Shown here piece after piece: positions 48,001 through 55,841 of a stretch of 64,000 nt of DNA. The translations under genes and the position numbers were made by a program. The DNA comes from JAIXWP01 sp965247015 (GTDB lineage Bacteria > Bacteroidota > Bacteroidia > Flavobacteriales_D > Sanyastnellaceae). Location: positions 1,302,001 through 1,366,000 of the forward strand of contig CBDFGG010000004.1 in NCBI GenBank assembly GCA_965247015.1, given 5' to 3'. Each line of letters opens with the position of its first letter. Positions within the stretch are counted from its first letter, which is position 1. The notes beneath the pieces were generated by a model. The model was not told where the DNA came from and ran no database searches. It saw only the letters and a list, made by a program, of their open reading frames with translations.

Positions 48001-50583
48001 GATATAACATCAATCGATATCGCACTTTCTGGAAACGGAGTAACCACTTGGCTGGGTGGGGTGAGTGCACCATTTACAGCACCTGGATCTTATACTGCGC
48101 AATTGACCACTTCTAATGGATGCTCTACCACGCAAACCGTTGTTATCAATCAAGATATTGCTCTGCCAAATGGAATTATCTCTGTTCCTGGAAATACAAC
48201 AACGCTTACATGCAGCACTACAACGATTGATTTAATAGCTGTAGGAGGTTCGACCTACCAATGGCAAAATCCAATGAGTGCTAGCAGCGCAATAACTATT
48301 GATGAACCGGGTACTTACACCGTTGAAATTTTTGGACCGAATGGTTGTTCGGTTTTGCAGTCAATAGGCATTGCAATTGATACTATAGCGCCAGTTGCAG
48401 GTATTACCAATCTCACTGGCACCGATCTTTTAACTTGTGACCAAACCTCTATTACATTAGAAGCAAGTGGTAACGGGACCTATATCTGGCAGCCAAGTGG
48501 AGCAACATCAAGCACGTTAGATGTTACTTCTCCTGCAACATATACGCTCACGGTAACAGCGGCCAATGGTTGTGTTGATCAGTCGACCTACACCATTTTC
48601 CAAAACATAGATGAGCCAGCACCGACAGAATTGTATTTTGAAATCTGTGGCGATGATACACATACTTTACCTGATGGTACTGTAGTGAATGTTTCTGGGG
48701 TATATCCTGTAATCCTTGATGCTTGGAACGGTTGTGATAGCCTAGTAAACACTACGCTATTGGTGCACCCGGTCTATAATGAAACCGTGAATGTCCGTAT
48801 TTGTCCAACCGAGACCTATACACTACCAAATGGACAAATTGTTAGTACATCGGGATCTTATGCAACGCTGCTTCAAACAGTATTTGGATGTGATTCTTTG
48901 ATTACCACAAACTTGGAGGTGCTACCACAGTACAGTCAGGTATTCAACGTTACCATTTGCCCTGGTGAGTCTTATGTTCTTCCAGACGGTGCAGAAGTAG
49001 TGGCAGAAGGTGCTTATGCGTTAGAACTACAGTCCATGGCGGGTTGTGATTCAATAGTTACTTTCAATCTCGAAATCTATGTGCCTGTTGTTGTACAACA
49101 GCAAGTTTCCATTTGCAATGGTGAGTCCTATCAGCTTCCAACAGGAAATTTTGTGAATACTACCGGTGCTTACCCTGTTGTATTGGAAAGTGTTTTTGGA
49201 TGTGATTCAACCGTCGTTTATAATCTTCAAGTGATTCCGAACCAACAGCAGTTTGTAAACGAAACCATCTGCCAAGGCACAGAATACGTTCTTCCTGACG
49301 GAACTTCTGCAAATCAGTCGGGGGTTTATGCTGTGACAGTGGAATCTCCGCAAGGATGTGAGAGTACTATCATTACGACGCTGACTATTCAACCGCAAAT
49401 CTCTGTTGACTTCACACCGTTCTCAGATACCGTGCGTATTTGTTATGGCGATACCGTTACGCTAACTGCAATGGGTGCGCAACTGTACAACTTTGATCCA
49501 AATGATTATTTGATAGAAGTAGGAACGAACTATGCAAGTGCGGCTCCACCAACGAGCATGATGTATTACCTCGATGGACATACTGGAAGCTGCGCGGATG
49601 GAGACAGCATATTTGTACAGGTCATTCCATTACCTGTAATTACTGCAACAACAGTAGAAGACATCATTTGTCAAGGAGACAGTGTGATGATCCAAGCTTA
49701 TGGTGCTGAAAATTATGAATGGTATCCGGCCTTAGGTGCAAGTTGTGCAGACTGTGAGGAAACACTTGTAGCACCAACGGAAACCACTACTTATCAAGTG
49801 ACGGGTACGCTCAATGGTTGTGATGCACAAGGATTTGTGACAGTGGATGTGGCCTCCGCGCCGATTGCCTATATCGCACCGGATACTAGTATTTGTCTTC
49901 AACAAAATATTACACTTACTGCAACAGGTGGAGGTTCGTATTTATGGGATACAGGTGAAGACACGGAAAGCATAACTGTTTCTCCGACAGAACCGAGCGA
50001 ATATTCGGTTGTGGTGAGTATCGGAAGTTGTATCGATACCGCTTCTATTTTTATTGGGGTCAATCCTATTCCAGATGTGTTCGCAGGCTACGATACATTG
50101 ATAACGCTTGGAGGTATTGCTACCCTTGAAGCATCAGGAGCCATAGACTACGAGTGGACTCCAGCTGAAGACTTGACATGCTCGACGTGTGAAGTAACAG
50201 ATGCATCACCAATAATAACAACTACTTACTGTGTGGAAGGAATCAATGAATTCGGTTGTAAATCGACGGATTGCGTGGATGTACAAGTGAATGTGTTGTG
50301 TGATAATTTCTTTATTCCAAATGCATTTGCACCGTCTAAAGGCGGACACGAAGCGAATGACTGCTTCCAAGTGTTTGGAACCGACTGCTTCGAAACATAT
50401 ACCATCACGATCTACAATAGATGGGGCGAAATTGTTTTTGAATCGTCCAATCCAAAGGATTGTTGGGATGGAACTCACCGAGACAAAGATTTGAACACTG
50501 CTGTTTTTGTCTATCATTTCGAAGGAGTGTTGTTGACAGGAGATGCATTTACGAAACAAGGAAACATAAGCTTGATCAGATGA
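42031..50583 (+). CDS. SprB-like giant repeat adhesin with type B (gliding motility) sorting domain
   Basis: 2,850 residues; signal peptide about 1-24 (ending SWAQ). An N-terminal Ig-like module (about 25-105) resembles that of the upstream 481-residue protein. One diverged repeat (about 106-152) is followed by 34 contiguous 52-residue repeats (153-1920), each with ICSNQ and GCDS, so two Cys per unit. Further diverged relatives (one at about 1921-1970, five at about 2200-2455, of the form ICxGxxYxLPxG...GCDS) flank Ig/PKD-like modules. The last ~94 residues (FFIPNAFAP ... YNRWGEIVFES ... WDG ... VYHFEGVLLTG) are the gliding-motility-associated type B sorting domain, TIGR04131-like. Proteins of this type need a SprF-like partner, encoded directly downstream. 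A mobile surface adhesin is the best inference; cell attachment without gliding is possible. Confidence 0.93.
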   Translation: MNVRLGIILVFVAVLSALSSSWAQTDSVCVSNPIGTYHVVGWNGSTFTWDTGGDGVILNGQGNDSITVAWNASVGTYTLSVFETSIDGCDGPTQYLTIEMIEYFEEVDVQICTGQNYTLPDGVVVNTDGTYDATLVSVLGCDSVIRTNLTVTDVLTSTTDVTICSNQVPYNWNGVDYNAAGSYTANLLTVAGCDSVATLNLSINDVLTSTTDITICSNQVPYNWNGVDYSIEGTYTANLLTVAGCDSVATLNLLINDVLTSTTDVTICSNQVPYNWNGVDYSSEGTYTANLLTVAGCDSVATLNLSINDVLTSTTDVTICSNQIPYNWNGVDYSSAGTYTANLLTVAGCDSVATLNLAINYVLTSTTDITICSNQVPYSWNGVDYSSAGTYTANLLTVAGCDSVATLNLSINDVLTSTTDITICSNQIPYNWNGIDYSTAGTYTANLMTVGGCDSVATLNLAINDVLTSTTDITICSNQVPYNWNGVDYSAAGTYTANLLTVADCDSVATLNLSINDVLTSTTDITICSNQVPYNWNGVDYSTEGTYTSNLLTVAGCDSIATLNLSINDVLTSTTDITICSNQVPYSWNGVDYNEAGTYTANLLTLAGCDSIATLNLAINDVLTSSTDITICSNQVPYNWNGFDYSTEGTYTANLLTVAGCDSIATLNLAINDVLTSTTDVTICSNQVPYNWNETDYSTAGTYTANLLTVAGCDSVATLNLAINDVLTSTTDITICSNQVPYNWNGVDYSTAGTYTSNLLTVEGCDSIATLNLSINDVLTSITDITICSNQVPYNWNGVDYIAAGTYTANLLTFAGCDSIATLNLAINDVLTSTTDVTICSNQVPYSWNGVDYSSAGTYTANLLTVAGCDSVATLNLSINPTLTSTTNITICSNQVPYNWNGVDYIAAGTYTANLLTVAGCDSVATLNLLINDVLTSTTDITICSNQVPYNWNGVDYSTAGTYTANLLTVAGCDSVATLNLAINDVLTSSTNITICSNQVPYNWNGVDYSAAGTYTANLLTVPGCDSVATLNLLINDVLTSTTDITICSNQVPYNWNGVDYSTAGTYTANLLTVAGCDSIATLNLSINPTLTSTTNITICSNQVPYNWNGVDYNAAGTYTSNLLTVAGCDSVATLNLSINPTLTSTTNITICSNQVPYNWNRVDYLTAGTYTANLLTVAGCDSIATLNLSINDVLTSTTDITICSNQVPYNWNGVDYSAAGTYTANLLTVGGCDSIATLNLSINDVLTSTTDITICSNQVPYNWNGVDYNAVGTYTANLLTVAGCDSIATLNLSINDVLTSTTDITICSNQVPYNWNGVDYNSAGTYTANLLTVAGCDSVATLNLSINDVLTSTTDITICSNQVPYSWNGVDYSTEGTYTANLLTVAGCDSVATLNLSINPTLTSTTNITICSNQVPYSWNGVDYSTEGTYTANLLTVAGCDSVATLNLSINDVLASTTDITICSNQVPYNWNGVDYSTAGTYTANLLTVAGCDSIATLNLSINPTLTSTTNITICSNQVPYNWNGVDYNAAGTYTANLLTIAGCDSIATLNLSINPTLTSTTNITICSNQVPYNWNGVDYSAAGTYTANLLTVAGCDSVATLNLSINPTLTSTTNITICSNQVPYNWNGVDYTAAGTYTANLLTVAGCDSIATLNLSINPTLTSTTNITICSNQVPYNWNGVDYNAAGTYTANLLTIAGCDSIATLNLSINPTLTSTTNITICSNQVPYNWNGVDYSAAGTYTANLLTVAGCDSVATLNLSINPTLTSTTNITICSNQVPYNWNGVDYTAAGTYTANLLTVAGCDSIATLNLSINPTLTSTTNITICSNQVPYNWNGVDYIAAGTYTANLLTVAGCDSVATLNLSINPTLTSTTNITICSNQVPYNWNGVDYNAAGTYTANLLTIAGCDSVATLNLSINPTYAIAQSVSICQGDSYTLPSGISVNAAGTYTSSFLNVFGCDSIITTNVSFYPAPQLTLTNTTGTNTLTCDITSIDIALSGNGVTTWLGGVSAPFTAPGSYTAQLTTSNGCSTTQTVVINQDIALPNGIISVPGNTTTLTCSTTTIDLIAVGGSTYQWQNPMSASSAITIDEPGTYTVEIFGPNGCSVLQSIGIAIDTIAPVAGITNLTGTDLLTCDQTSITLEASGNGTYIWQPSGATSSTLDVTSPATYTLTVTAANGCVDQSTYTIFQNIDEPAPTELYFEICGDDTHTLPDGTVVNVSGVYPVILDAWNGCDSLVNTTLLVHPVYNETVNVRICPTETYTLPNGQIVSTSGSYATLLQTVFGCDSLITTNLEVLPQYSQVFNVTICPGESYVLPDGAEVVAEGAYALELQSMAGCDSIVTFNLEIYVPVVVQQQVSICNGESYQLPTGNFVNTTGAYPVVLESVFGCDSTVVYNLQVIPNQQQFVNETICQGTEYVLPDGTSANQSGVYAVTVESPQGCESTIITTLTIQPQISVDFTPFSDTVRICYGDTVTLTAMGAQLYNFDPNDYLIEVGTNYASAAPPTSMMYYLDGHTGSCADGDSIFVQVIPLPVITATTVEDIICQGDSVMIQAYGAENYEWYPALGASCADCEETLVAPTETTTYQVTGTLNGCDAQGFVTVDVASAPIAYIAPDTSICLQQNITLTATGGGSYLWDTGEDTESITVSPTEPSEYSVVVSIGSCIDTASIFIGVNPIPDVFAGYDTLITLGGIATLEASGAIDYEWTPAEDLTCSTCEVTDASPIITTTYCVEGINEFGCKSTDCVDVQVNVLCDNFFIPNAFAPSKGGHEANDCFQVFGTDCFETYTITIYNRWGEIVFESSNPKDCWDGTHRDKDLNTAVFVYHFEGVLLTGDAFTKQGNISLIR
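42487..47790 (+). repeat. 34 tandem 156-bp repeats (52-residue units)
   Basis: Exactly 34 in-frame copies, 5,304 bases, with no length variation. Two sublineages are distinguished by the first residues: DVLTSTTD (dominant in units 1-26) and PTLTSTTN (units 15, 19, 20, 25 and all of 27-34). Hypervariable positions are few, mainly the pair after VDY (NA, SI, SS, ST, SA, IA, TA and others). High DNA identity shows recent expansion or gene conversion. Confidence 0.95.
46585..47548 (+). repeat. Recent 468-bp segmental duplication (three repeat units)
   Basis: Units 27-29 and 30-32 are the same ordered triplet (NAA, SAA, TAA variants with the same silent changes), offset by exactly 468 bases. This is the youngest duplication in the array and a likely place for copy-number change or assembly collapse. 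Confidence 0.85.
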
Positions 50584-51626
50584 TGAAACGTTTGACATAT
50601 CATACAATGTTGCTGCTGCTATTTCTATTAGCGCTCATGGAGACTTCTGCTCAGGACGTGCATTTCTCTCAGTTTTTTAATACACCATTGATTCAGAACC
50701 CTGCAATGGCTGGGGCAATCAATAACTTTGAAGCAAATGTGAATTATAGAAGCCAGTGGAGTTCTGTTACTGTTCCTTTTAAAACAGTAGCAGCATCAGC
50801 AGGTATTAAAATCAATAAGGGTAGTTCACGCAAAGGACATTGGGCAGCAGGTGTTCAGTTTTTCAATGATCAAGGTGGTGATGGAACATTGAAAACGACT
50901 TCTGGAAATGCAGCACTGGTGCACCATATTAAGTTAAGCAAATATCAGAAGTTAGGACTGGGCATGTCGGCAGGGTTTGGACAACGCAGCATGGTCTACG
51001 ACAATTTTGAATGGGGAAGTCAATACAATGGCACCGCTTATAATTCCACATTGCCAGTTGGTGAGTATTTGCCAAACAACAACATTGCATATTTGGATTT
51101 AAGCAGTGGTATCGTTTATTCTTTCAATAATACTTCTGGCAACATCAAGGTGACTACAAATAATTTCAAACAAGGAACGATTGGGTTTGCAATTCATCAT
51201 TTAAATAAACCACAGTATTCCTTTGTCGAAGGTGAGGATAGAATGCATCGGAAGTATGTGTTGCATGGTGATTTCTTGTTTAGTTTGAAAAATACTCCAC
51301 TAGCACTTCAACCGGGATTTAGTATTTATCAGCAAGGCCCCTCAAGAGAAATAAATTTAGGTTCGTTGGTGAGATATGAATTATTGCCAGATTCGAAATA
51401 CACCGGATATTTCCAAGGAGCAGGTATCAGCATAGGCGGTTATTATCGATATAAGGACGCTGTGGTGCTTGCAGGCTTGTTAGAGTTTGCGCAGTACTCC
51501 TTTGGGTTTAGCTACGATTTAAACACGTCTAAATTGGTTGCAGCGAGTGGCGGACGTGGTGCAATGGAGTTCACCATCCGCATCATCAATCAGAATCCAT
51601 ACTTCAAGCAGACGCGAGTTTTCTAG
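50580..51626 (+). CDS. PorP/SprF family T9SS outer-membrane protein
   Basis: 348 residues from the ATG at 50580, which overlaps the stop of the adhesin gene (ATGA); another ATG follows at once. Signal peptide about 1-24 (ending TSAQ). The mature start DVHFSQFFNTPLIQNPAMAG is the diagnostic opening of the PorP/SprF family, followed by RSQWSSV and an outer-membrane beta-barrel pattern. SprF-type proteins are needed for secretion or surface attachment of type B-domain cargo such as SprB. The translational coupling to the type B cargo gene fits a dedicated partner. Closes the operon. Confidence 0.95.
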   Translation: MMKRLTYHTMLLLLFLLALMETSAQDVHFSQFFNTPLIQNPAMAGAINNFEANVNYRSQWSSVTVPFKTVAASAGIKINKGSSRKGHWAAGVQFFNDQGGDGTLKTTSGNAALVHHIKLSKYQKLGLGMSAGFGQRSMVYDNFEWGSQYNGTAYNSTLPVGEYLPNNNIAYLDLSSGIVYSFNNTSGNIKVTTNNFKQGTIGFAIHHLNKPQYSFVEGEDRMHRKYVLHGDFLFSLKNTPLALQPGFSIYQQGPSREINLGSLVRYELLPDSKYTGYFQGAGISIGGYYRYKDAVVLAGLLEFAQYSFGFSYDLNTSKLVAASGGRGAMEFTIRIINQNPYFKQTRVF

Positions 51627-51684
51627 ATAAAACGCTCATTTCGAGAGGTTTTTGTTCGGGAACAATAAAATTATTTATACATCG

Positions 51685-51717
51685 TTGTTCGATACATAGA
51701 AATTCTATGTATTATTG
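51685..51717 (+). promoter_or_regulatory. PadR promoter with embedded 21-bp palindromic operator
   Basis: TTG (51685-51687), 22-base spacer, then TATTATTG (51710-51717, one mismatch to TAnnTTTG). Inside lies a perfect dyad with 10-bp arms, ATACATAGAA / TTCTATGTAT, centred on base 51702 (51692-51712). The position between and over the promoter elements fits autorepression by the PadR protein encoded next. The dyad contains the upstream ATG at 51707, which argues for the later start. Confidence 0.65.
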
Positions 51718-51721
51718 TCGC

Positions 51722-52066
51722 ATGCAATCAAATGAACTTGTAAAAGGTACCCTTAGCACCATTATACTCACCCTTCTTCGCGAGAATGGTAGAATGTATG
51801 GCTATGATATTACGAGACTTGTTAAAGAGCGAACAGAAGGAAAAATTCTCATCAAAGAAGGATCACTTTATCCTGCGCTTCACAAATTATCTGCAGATGG
51901 TTTGATAGAAAGCGAAGAGGAGATGATCGGAAAACGCGTTAGAGTTTATTACAAACTCACCACGCTCGGAATGGAGCGAACACAGGAAAAAGTGAAAGAG
52001 TTAATTTCCTTTTTGGACACTATACAAGCACTCATTTTAACCGAACGCCCACTGTCTAATGCTTGA
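51722..52066 (+). CDS. PadR family transcriptional regulator
   Basis: 114 residues from the ATG at 51722 (MQSNELVKGTL); the ATG at 51707 falls within the operator palindrome. Short PadR form with a winged helix-turn-helix: LLRENGRMYGYDITRLVKE and the wing IKEGSLYPALHKLSADGLIE are the family blocks (about 18-65), followed by a C-terminal dimerisation helix. It overlaps the next gene by eight bases, so the two are translationally coupled. It probably represses its own two-gene operon; the inducing signal is unknown. Confidence 0.93.
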   Translation: MQSNELVKGTLSTIILTLLRENGRMYGYDITRLVKERTEGKILIKEGSLYPALHKLSADGLIESEEEMIGKRVRVYYKLTTLGMERTQEKVKELISFLDTIQALILTERPLSNA

Positions 52067-52670
52067 TCTTTCTGACAGACAATTTGAGGAGATTGAATCG
52101 ATCGTTCAATCGAGTATTTCCAACCGGCAATTGCAACTGGAATTGATCGACCATTGCTGTTGTTATGTGGAAGAGCAAATGTCTCTTGGGATGCCTTTTG
52201 AAGAAGCGCTGAAACGATCGATCAGTCTGCTTTCTCCAAATGGACTGCATATTATTGAAGTGGAGCTGAATGTTGTTTTACAATCTAAAAATTTAAGAAT
52301 CATGAAAGCACTGACTTATTTCTTCGGCTTCATTGCCGCGTTTTTTATAATCATCGGATTTATGATGCGTATGTTGCATTGGCCGGGCGCCGACTACGCG
52401 CTGTTTGCAGGAAACATAGGATTAATCATATCAATGTTTAGTCTCCTTATTCAGATAGCAATTTATGGAAAAGGATTTACAACCACCTCTCTAACACGCG
52501 CTACATCGGGAGCATTTGGCGGGTTTGCAGTAGGTGCAGGATCTTTTTTCAAACTCATGTATTGGCCTGGCGCAAACATCATGTTTGTGATTGGCATGTG
52601 TGTTATTGCATTTGTTTTTGTGCCGCTATTTTTCTGGCAGCTTTACAGAAAAGAATTTGCAAAGTCATAA
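52059..52670 (+). CDS. Membrane protein with HAAS-like N-terminus and HWPGA motifs
   Basis: 203 residues. The first ~75 form a soluble helical domain (FEEIESIVQSSI ... LELIDHCCCYVEEQMSLGMPFEEALKRSI) like those in PadR-partnered membrane proteins. After it come about four membrane helices. Two helical hairpins repeat the motif FxxRMLHWPGADY (about 103-115) and FKLMYWPGANI (about 165-175), which resembles the FKxxHWPGA motif of GldL and other Bacteroidota membrane proteins. It is the likely effector or signal sensor controlled by PadR. Function is unknown. Confidence 0.75.
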   Translation: MLDLSDRQFEEIESIVQSSISNRQLQLELIDHCCCYVEEQMSLGMPFEEALKRSISLLSPNGLHIIEVELNVVLQSKNLRIMKALTYFFGFIAAFFIIIGFMMRMLHWPGADYALFAGNIGLIISMFSLLIQIAIYGKGFTTTSLTRATSGAFGGFAVGAGSFFKLMYWPGANIMFVIGMCVIAFVFVPLFFWQLYRKEFAKS

Positions 52671-52674
52671 AAAG

Positions 52675-52702
52675 AAAAACCGAGCAATCGCTCGGTTTTT
52701 TT
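52675..52702. terminator. Bidirectional terminator between convergent genes
   Basis: AAAAACCGAGC / GCTCGGTTTTT, 11-bp perfect stem with loop AATC and T-runs on both strands. It serves the PadR operon from the left and the SLC45-type transporter operon from the right. Confidence 0.92.
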
Positions 52703-52705
52703 ATT

Positions 52706-54004
52706 TTATCCCTCCATTGGTTTCAATCGCATGCTCACGACTGCGGCGGCAGCTAGGCTTATTCCCGCTAATACCAAAGCATTCACGGGGTCGTCTTGCA
52801 ACAGGTTTTTATAAATAAATGGAACCACAACCATACTGATGATCTGTGGAATCACAATGAACATGTTGAAGATTCCCATGTAAACTCCCATTCGCTTTTC
52901 TGGAACAGACTGAGACAACATCACATAAGGCATAGACATAATGCTCGCCCACGACAAACCTACAAGAGCCATTGCTGCCAGATAGTGGGTTTCATTGGTT
53001 GCAAACTTCATCACCACGAATCCAATTGCGCCCAACATCAGCGATAATGCGTGGGTGTTTTTTGGTTGAATTTTTTTGCTTAATACTGGTAATACCAATG
53101 CAAACAAAAAGCAAAAGACATTAAATACTGCAAGACCTAAATTACCCCATTTAACGCCCTCATCAAATCCCACATCGGTAGCTTCTACAGCATTGAAGCA
53201 ATGACGGGCAATAGAGAGAGATAAATATTGCCACATCAATGGAAGTCCAAACCAAGTAAAGAATTTTACCCACCACAACTGTCTCATAGCCGCGGGCATT
53301 TCTTTGAATGATAACAAGACTTCACTAAAAATTTGCTTCAAATTCAATTTCTTTTTTGCGCGTTCTTCTTCCGTTGGCGGATGTTCTGAGGTCGTGAATA
53401 CGGTCACTGCTATTGACACCAATATTGCGATAGCTCCGATAAGAAAAGAGTATTTTACAAATGCGGGAATTTTATCAATGCTTCCTTCTTGCACCACCGT
53501 TGAAATACCGATCGCAGTGAGAATCAAGGGCATCGTATTCGCGAGTGTTTGACCTAATCCAACAAAGAAACTTTGGATGCTATATCCAAGTGTGCGTTGC
53601 TCATTATCGAGCTTGTCAGCAATCAAAGCGCGGAATGGCTCCATTGTCACATTTGCCGCACCGTCTAATAACCACAGCAACGACGCGGCCATCCATAGCT
53701 CTGTAGAGTATGGCATCAAGACTAAAGCCGCGCTGGTAAGCAATGCACCAATCATAAAATAAGGACGGCGACGGCCCCAGCGCTTGTGCCATGTTTGATC
53801 GCTCATCGCTCCGATGATTGGCTGAACCAACAATCCTGTAATCGGCCCTGCAAGCCATAACCAAGGAATACTCGCCTCATCTGCACCCAAGTAACGGTAG
53901 ATGGGACTCATATTGGCTTGTTGCAATCCAAAAGCGTATTGCACTCCAAGAAATCCAAAACTCATGTTCCAGATTTGCCAAAAATTGAGCTTCTTCTTTG
54001 TCAT
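52706..54004 (-). CDS. SLC45/GPH-like MFS sugar transporter
   Basis: 432 residues, 12 membrane segments. The start FWQIWNMSFGFLGVQYAFGLQQANMSPIY, followed by WLAGPITGLLVQPIIGAMSDQTWHKRWGRRRPYF (about 47-85, MFS motif A region), is typical of the SLC45-type maltose/sucrose transporters of Bacteroidota. It probably carries an intact disaccharide or glycoside across the inner membrane. Its ATG overlaps the stop of the kinase gene by four bases. Last gene of the glycosidase-kinase-transporter operon. Confidence 0.92.
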   Translation of the reverse strand: MTKKKLNFWQIWNMSFGFLGVQYAFGLQQANMSPIYRYLGADEASIPWLWLAGPITGLLVQPIIGAMSDQTWHKRWGRRRPYFMIGALLTSAALVLMPYSTELWMAASLLWLLDGAANVTMEPFRALIADKLDNEQRTLGYSIQSFFVGLGQTLANTMPLILTAIGISTVVQEGSIDKIPAFVKYSFLIGAIAILVSIAVTVFTTSEHPPTEEERAKKKLNLKQIFSEVLLSFKEMPAAMRQLWWVKFFTWFGLPLMWQYLSLSIARHCFNAVEATDVGFDEGVKWGNLGLAVFNVFCFLFALVLPVLSKKIQPKNTHALSLMLGAIGFVVMKFATNETHYLAAMALVGLSWASIMSMPYVMLSQSVPEKRMGVYMGIFNMFIVIPQIISMVVVPFIYKNLLQDDPVNALVLAGISLAAAAVVSMRLKPMEG

Positions 54005-54654
54005 GATTGCTTGATGTTTGTTACAGCTTGATACGATTTGTTTACAATCATTTGTGCTTTTGGTCTGTGCGCACGAATGATATTATGTTCTATTTCTAAA
54101 ACTTTTTCTACAAAGTCATCTTGAACATCTCTGCCTCTTTCATCGCGCTGTTGTTTTGTTTCAAGATAAGTGCGATCCATGAAAATGTGGAAATCCATAT
54201 TTTCCAAAAGAAAGCTATAGGTGCCCTCTACAATAATACAATCGTATGCAACGAGTGGAATTGTCTCGGCTAAAATTTGATTGAGTTTATAATTGACCAA
54301 AGGACGAATAAGCTCTTTTAATCCTGCTTTGAATTCATCGACATTTCGCTGAAGTAAATCCAAACGCACTTCTTGTGGTCCCACCCAATCAATACTTTCC
54401 ACGCGTTTGTCATGATTGGTACGAGGAGGTAGTTTGAAATAATCATCCAAATGTAGGATCAATGCTTTTCTTCCGTTCTCAGCAAGAGTGTGTTGCAAAC
54501 AGATCGCTGTAACAGATTTGCCGCTACCCGATTCTCCTGCGATCGCAATGGCCAATCTACTCTTTGACCAAACTTGAAGTTCTTTTAAATAGTCCACTAT
54601 ATCATTGGATGTAGTGTAGTATTCCGAACGAATATTAATGATATCTCCTAACAT
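54001..54654 (-). CDS. Uridine-kinase-like P-loop kinase
   Basis: 217 residues, cytosolic. Walker A GESGSGKS at about 40-47, LDDYFKLPPRTNHDKR near 75-90 (substrate-binding Asp-Asp-Tyr of the PRK/uridine kinase fold), IVEGTYSF near 145, and an Arg-rich lid, QQRDERGRD. This fold covers uridine kinase, phosphoribulokinase and some sugar or glycerate kinases. Inside a carbohydrate operon, between a glycosidase (7-base overlap) and a sugar transporter (4-base overlap), phosphorylation of the released sugar or aglycone is more likely than uridine salvage. That substrate reading is inference. Confidence 0.85.
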   Translation of the reverse strand: MLGDIINIRSEYYTTSNDIVDYLKELQVWSKSRLAIAIAGESGSGKSVTAICLQHTLAENGRKALILHLDDYFKLPPRTNHDKRVESIDWVGPQEVRLDLLQRNVDEFKAGLKELIRPLVNYKLNQILAETIPLVAYDCIIVEGTYSFLLENMDFHIFMDRTYLETKQQRDERGRDVQDDFVEKVLEIEHNIIRAHRPKAQMIVNKSYQAVTNIKQS

Positions 54655-55826
54655 TTTAGTTTGGTTTTAATGGAATGATTAGATGTCATTGCTTCTGCGA
54701 TCATCAAATATCCAGATGCAGAGAATGCAAGTTTTGGAACGCCTCCAGCTTCGAAAGTGTTGGTGTTCCAGTATTCAGAAAAGCGCATGTCAGACGAAAC
54801 ACTGTTCATTTTAGTCTCCACTTGAGCGGATATTTTTTCTAGAATGAACGTTCGGTTTTGAGATGAGAATCCTAGGCACAATAGTCCAATGAACACAGGC
54901 CACGCTCCACCGTTGTGAAAATGATGAGGCTTGTTTTTAAACTGATAAAGAAAATTATTATTTAAGAAATGCCATTCTGGATCAGTTTCTTGAATAATCG
55001 GATAAAACACCGGTAGCATTTCCATTGCCTTATGATTTATTAAATCCAACAGAAATGTTTCAATCTTTTCAGGATTTTCTTCTAGTCCTAGCAATAAGAC
55101 TAGCGCGTTGGCTGCCATGTCCCAACGCTTATCGTACCCTTGTGCTCCTAGACTCATAGCCCAGTATGGAAGCGCTTCCCATGCGCGTTCGTATGCAACA
55201 GGATGGTATAATTTTTTTTCTTCTTTTTGGGAAAAACTAAAGTTCGCCTTTAAAAGATGGGATAGCGATTCGGCGCGATCGCTGTATTTTTTTTCTTGAG
55301 AAAAATGAGCATAAGCGCGAAGGGCCCACAATCTCAAACATTGATCATAGAGCACATATCCTTGAGAAATGTATTCATCTGCCCAGTTGCCTCCAACGGG
55401 AGTGTAGATCAATCCGCGTCCATTCATTTCCCAACATTCCAAAAGGTGAAATGCCTTTTCAATTTTTGGACAGAGTATATTTTTTTCGTCTGGAAAATGT
55501 TCCATTACCCAACATGCACCGATGATCCACCAAGTAGTGGCATCAACGCGTCCAACAAGGCTTCCATAGCTTACGGTAGTTTCATCAAGAGATACATTGC
55601 TTGGAATTTGTCCTACTTCACTTTGGTGACGTGCCAAGTGTAAAACGCTTTCACGAAGTGCATTTATTCCTTTTTTGTCACTAGTGATTACAGCGCTAAG
55701 TCCAGCAAGCATGCTATCACGCGACCACACTCTGCGGTAGTTGTCATGATCGATTGGAGATGCGGTAAACTTGCCATCTACAATACATTCATGCAATACG
55801 TTTAATGCTTCATCGGTAAATTTCAT
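54648..55826 (-). CDS. (alpha/alpha)6-barrel glycoside hydrolase, cytosolic
   Basis: 392 residues with no signal peptide. The pattern YRRVWSRDSMLAGLSAV (about 29-45), GQIPSN near 78 and GRVDATTWWIIGACWVMEHFP (about 97-117), then HNGGAWPVFIGL near 330, is that of six-helical-hairpin glycosidases such as glycogen-debranching C-terminal domains, GH15 and neutral invertase GH100. Acidic Asp residues in WSRDS and VDATTWW are the likely active-site positions. The exact family and substrate cannot be fixed by eye. Being cytosolic and co-transcribed with a transporter and a kinase, it presumably cleaves an imported alpha-glycoside. Confidence 0.75.
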   Translation of the reverse strand: MKFTDEALNVLHECIVDGKFTASPIDHDNYRRVWSRDSMLAGLSAVITSDKKGINALRESVLHLARHQSEVGQIPSNVSLDETTVSYGSLVGRVDATTWWIIGACWVMEHFPDEKNILCPKIEKAFHLLECWEMNGRGLIYTPVGGNWADEYISQGYVLYDQCLRLWALRAYAHFSQEKKYSDRAESLSHLLKANFSFSQKEEKKLYHPVAYERAWEALPYWAMSLGAQGYDKRWDMAANALVLLLGLEENPEKIETFLLDLINHKAMEMLPVFYPIIQETDPEWHFLNNNFLYQFKNKPHHFHNGGAWPVFIGLLCLGFSSQNRTFILEKISAQVETKMNSVSSDMRFSEYWNTNTFEAGGVPKLAFSASGYLMIAEAMTSNHSIKTKLKC

Positions 55827-55841
55827 GCTTCTAAAATTGAT

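Noticed and set aside
51627..51684. Terminator after the PorP/SprF gene
   Set aside because: Only a weak TTGTT/AACAA stem without a T-run is present, so no terminator is called.
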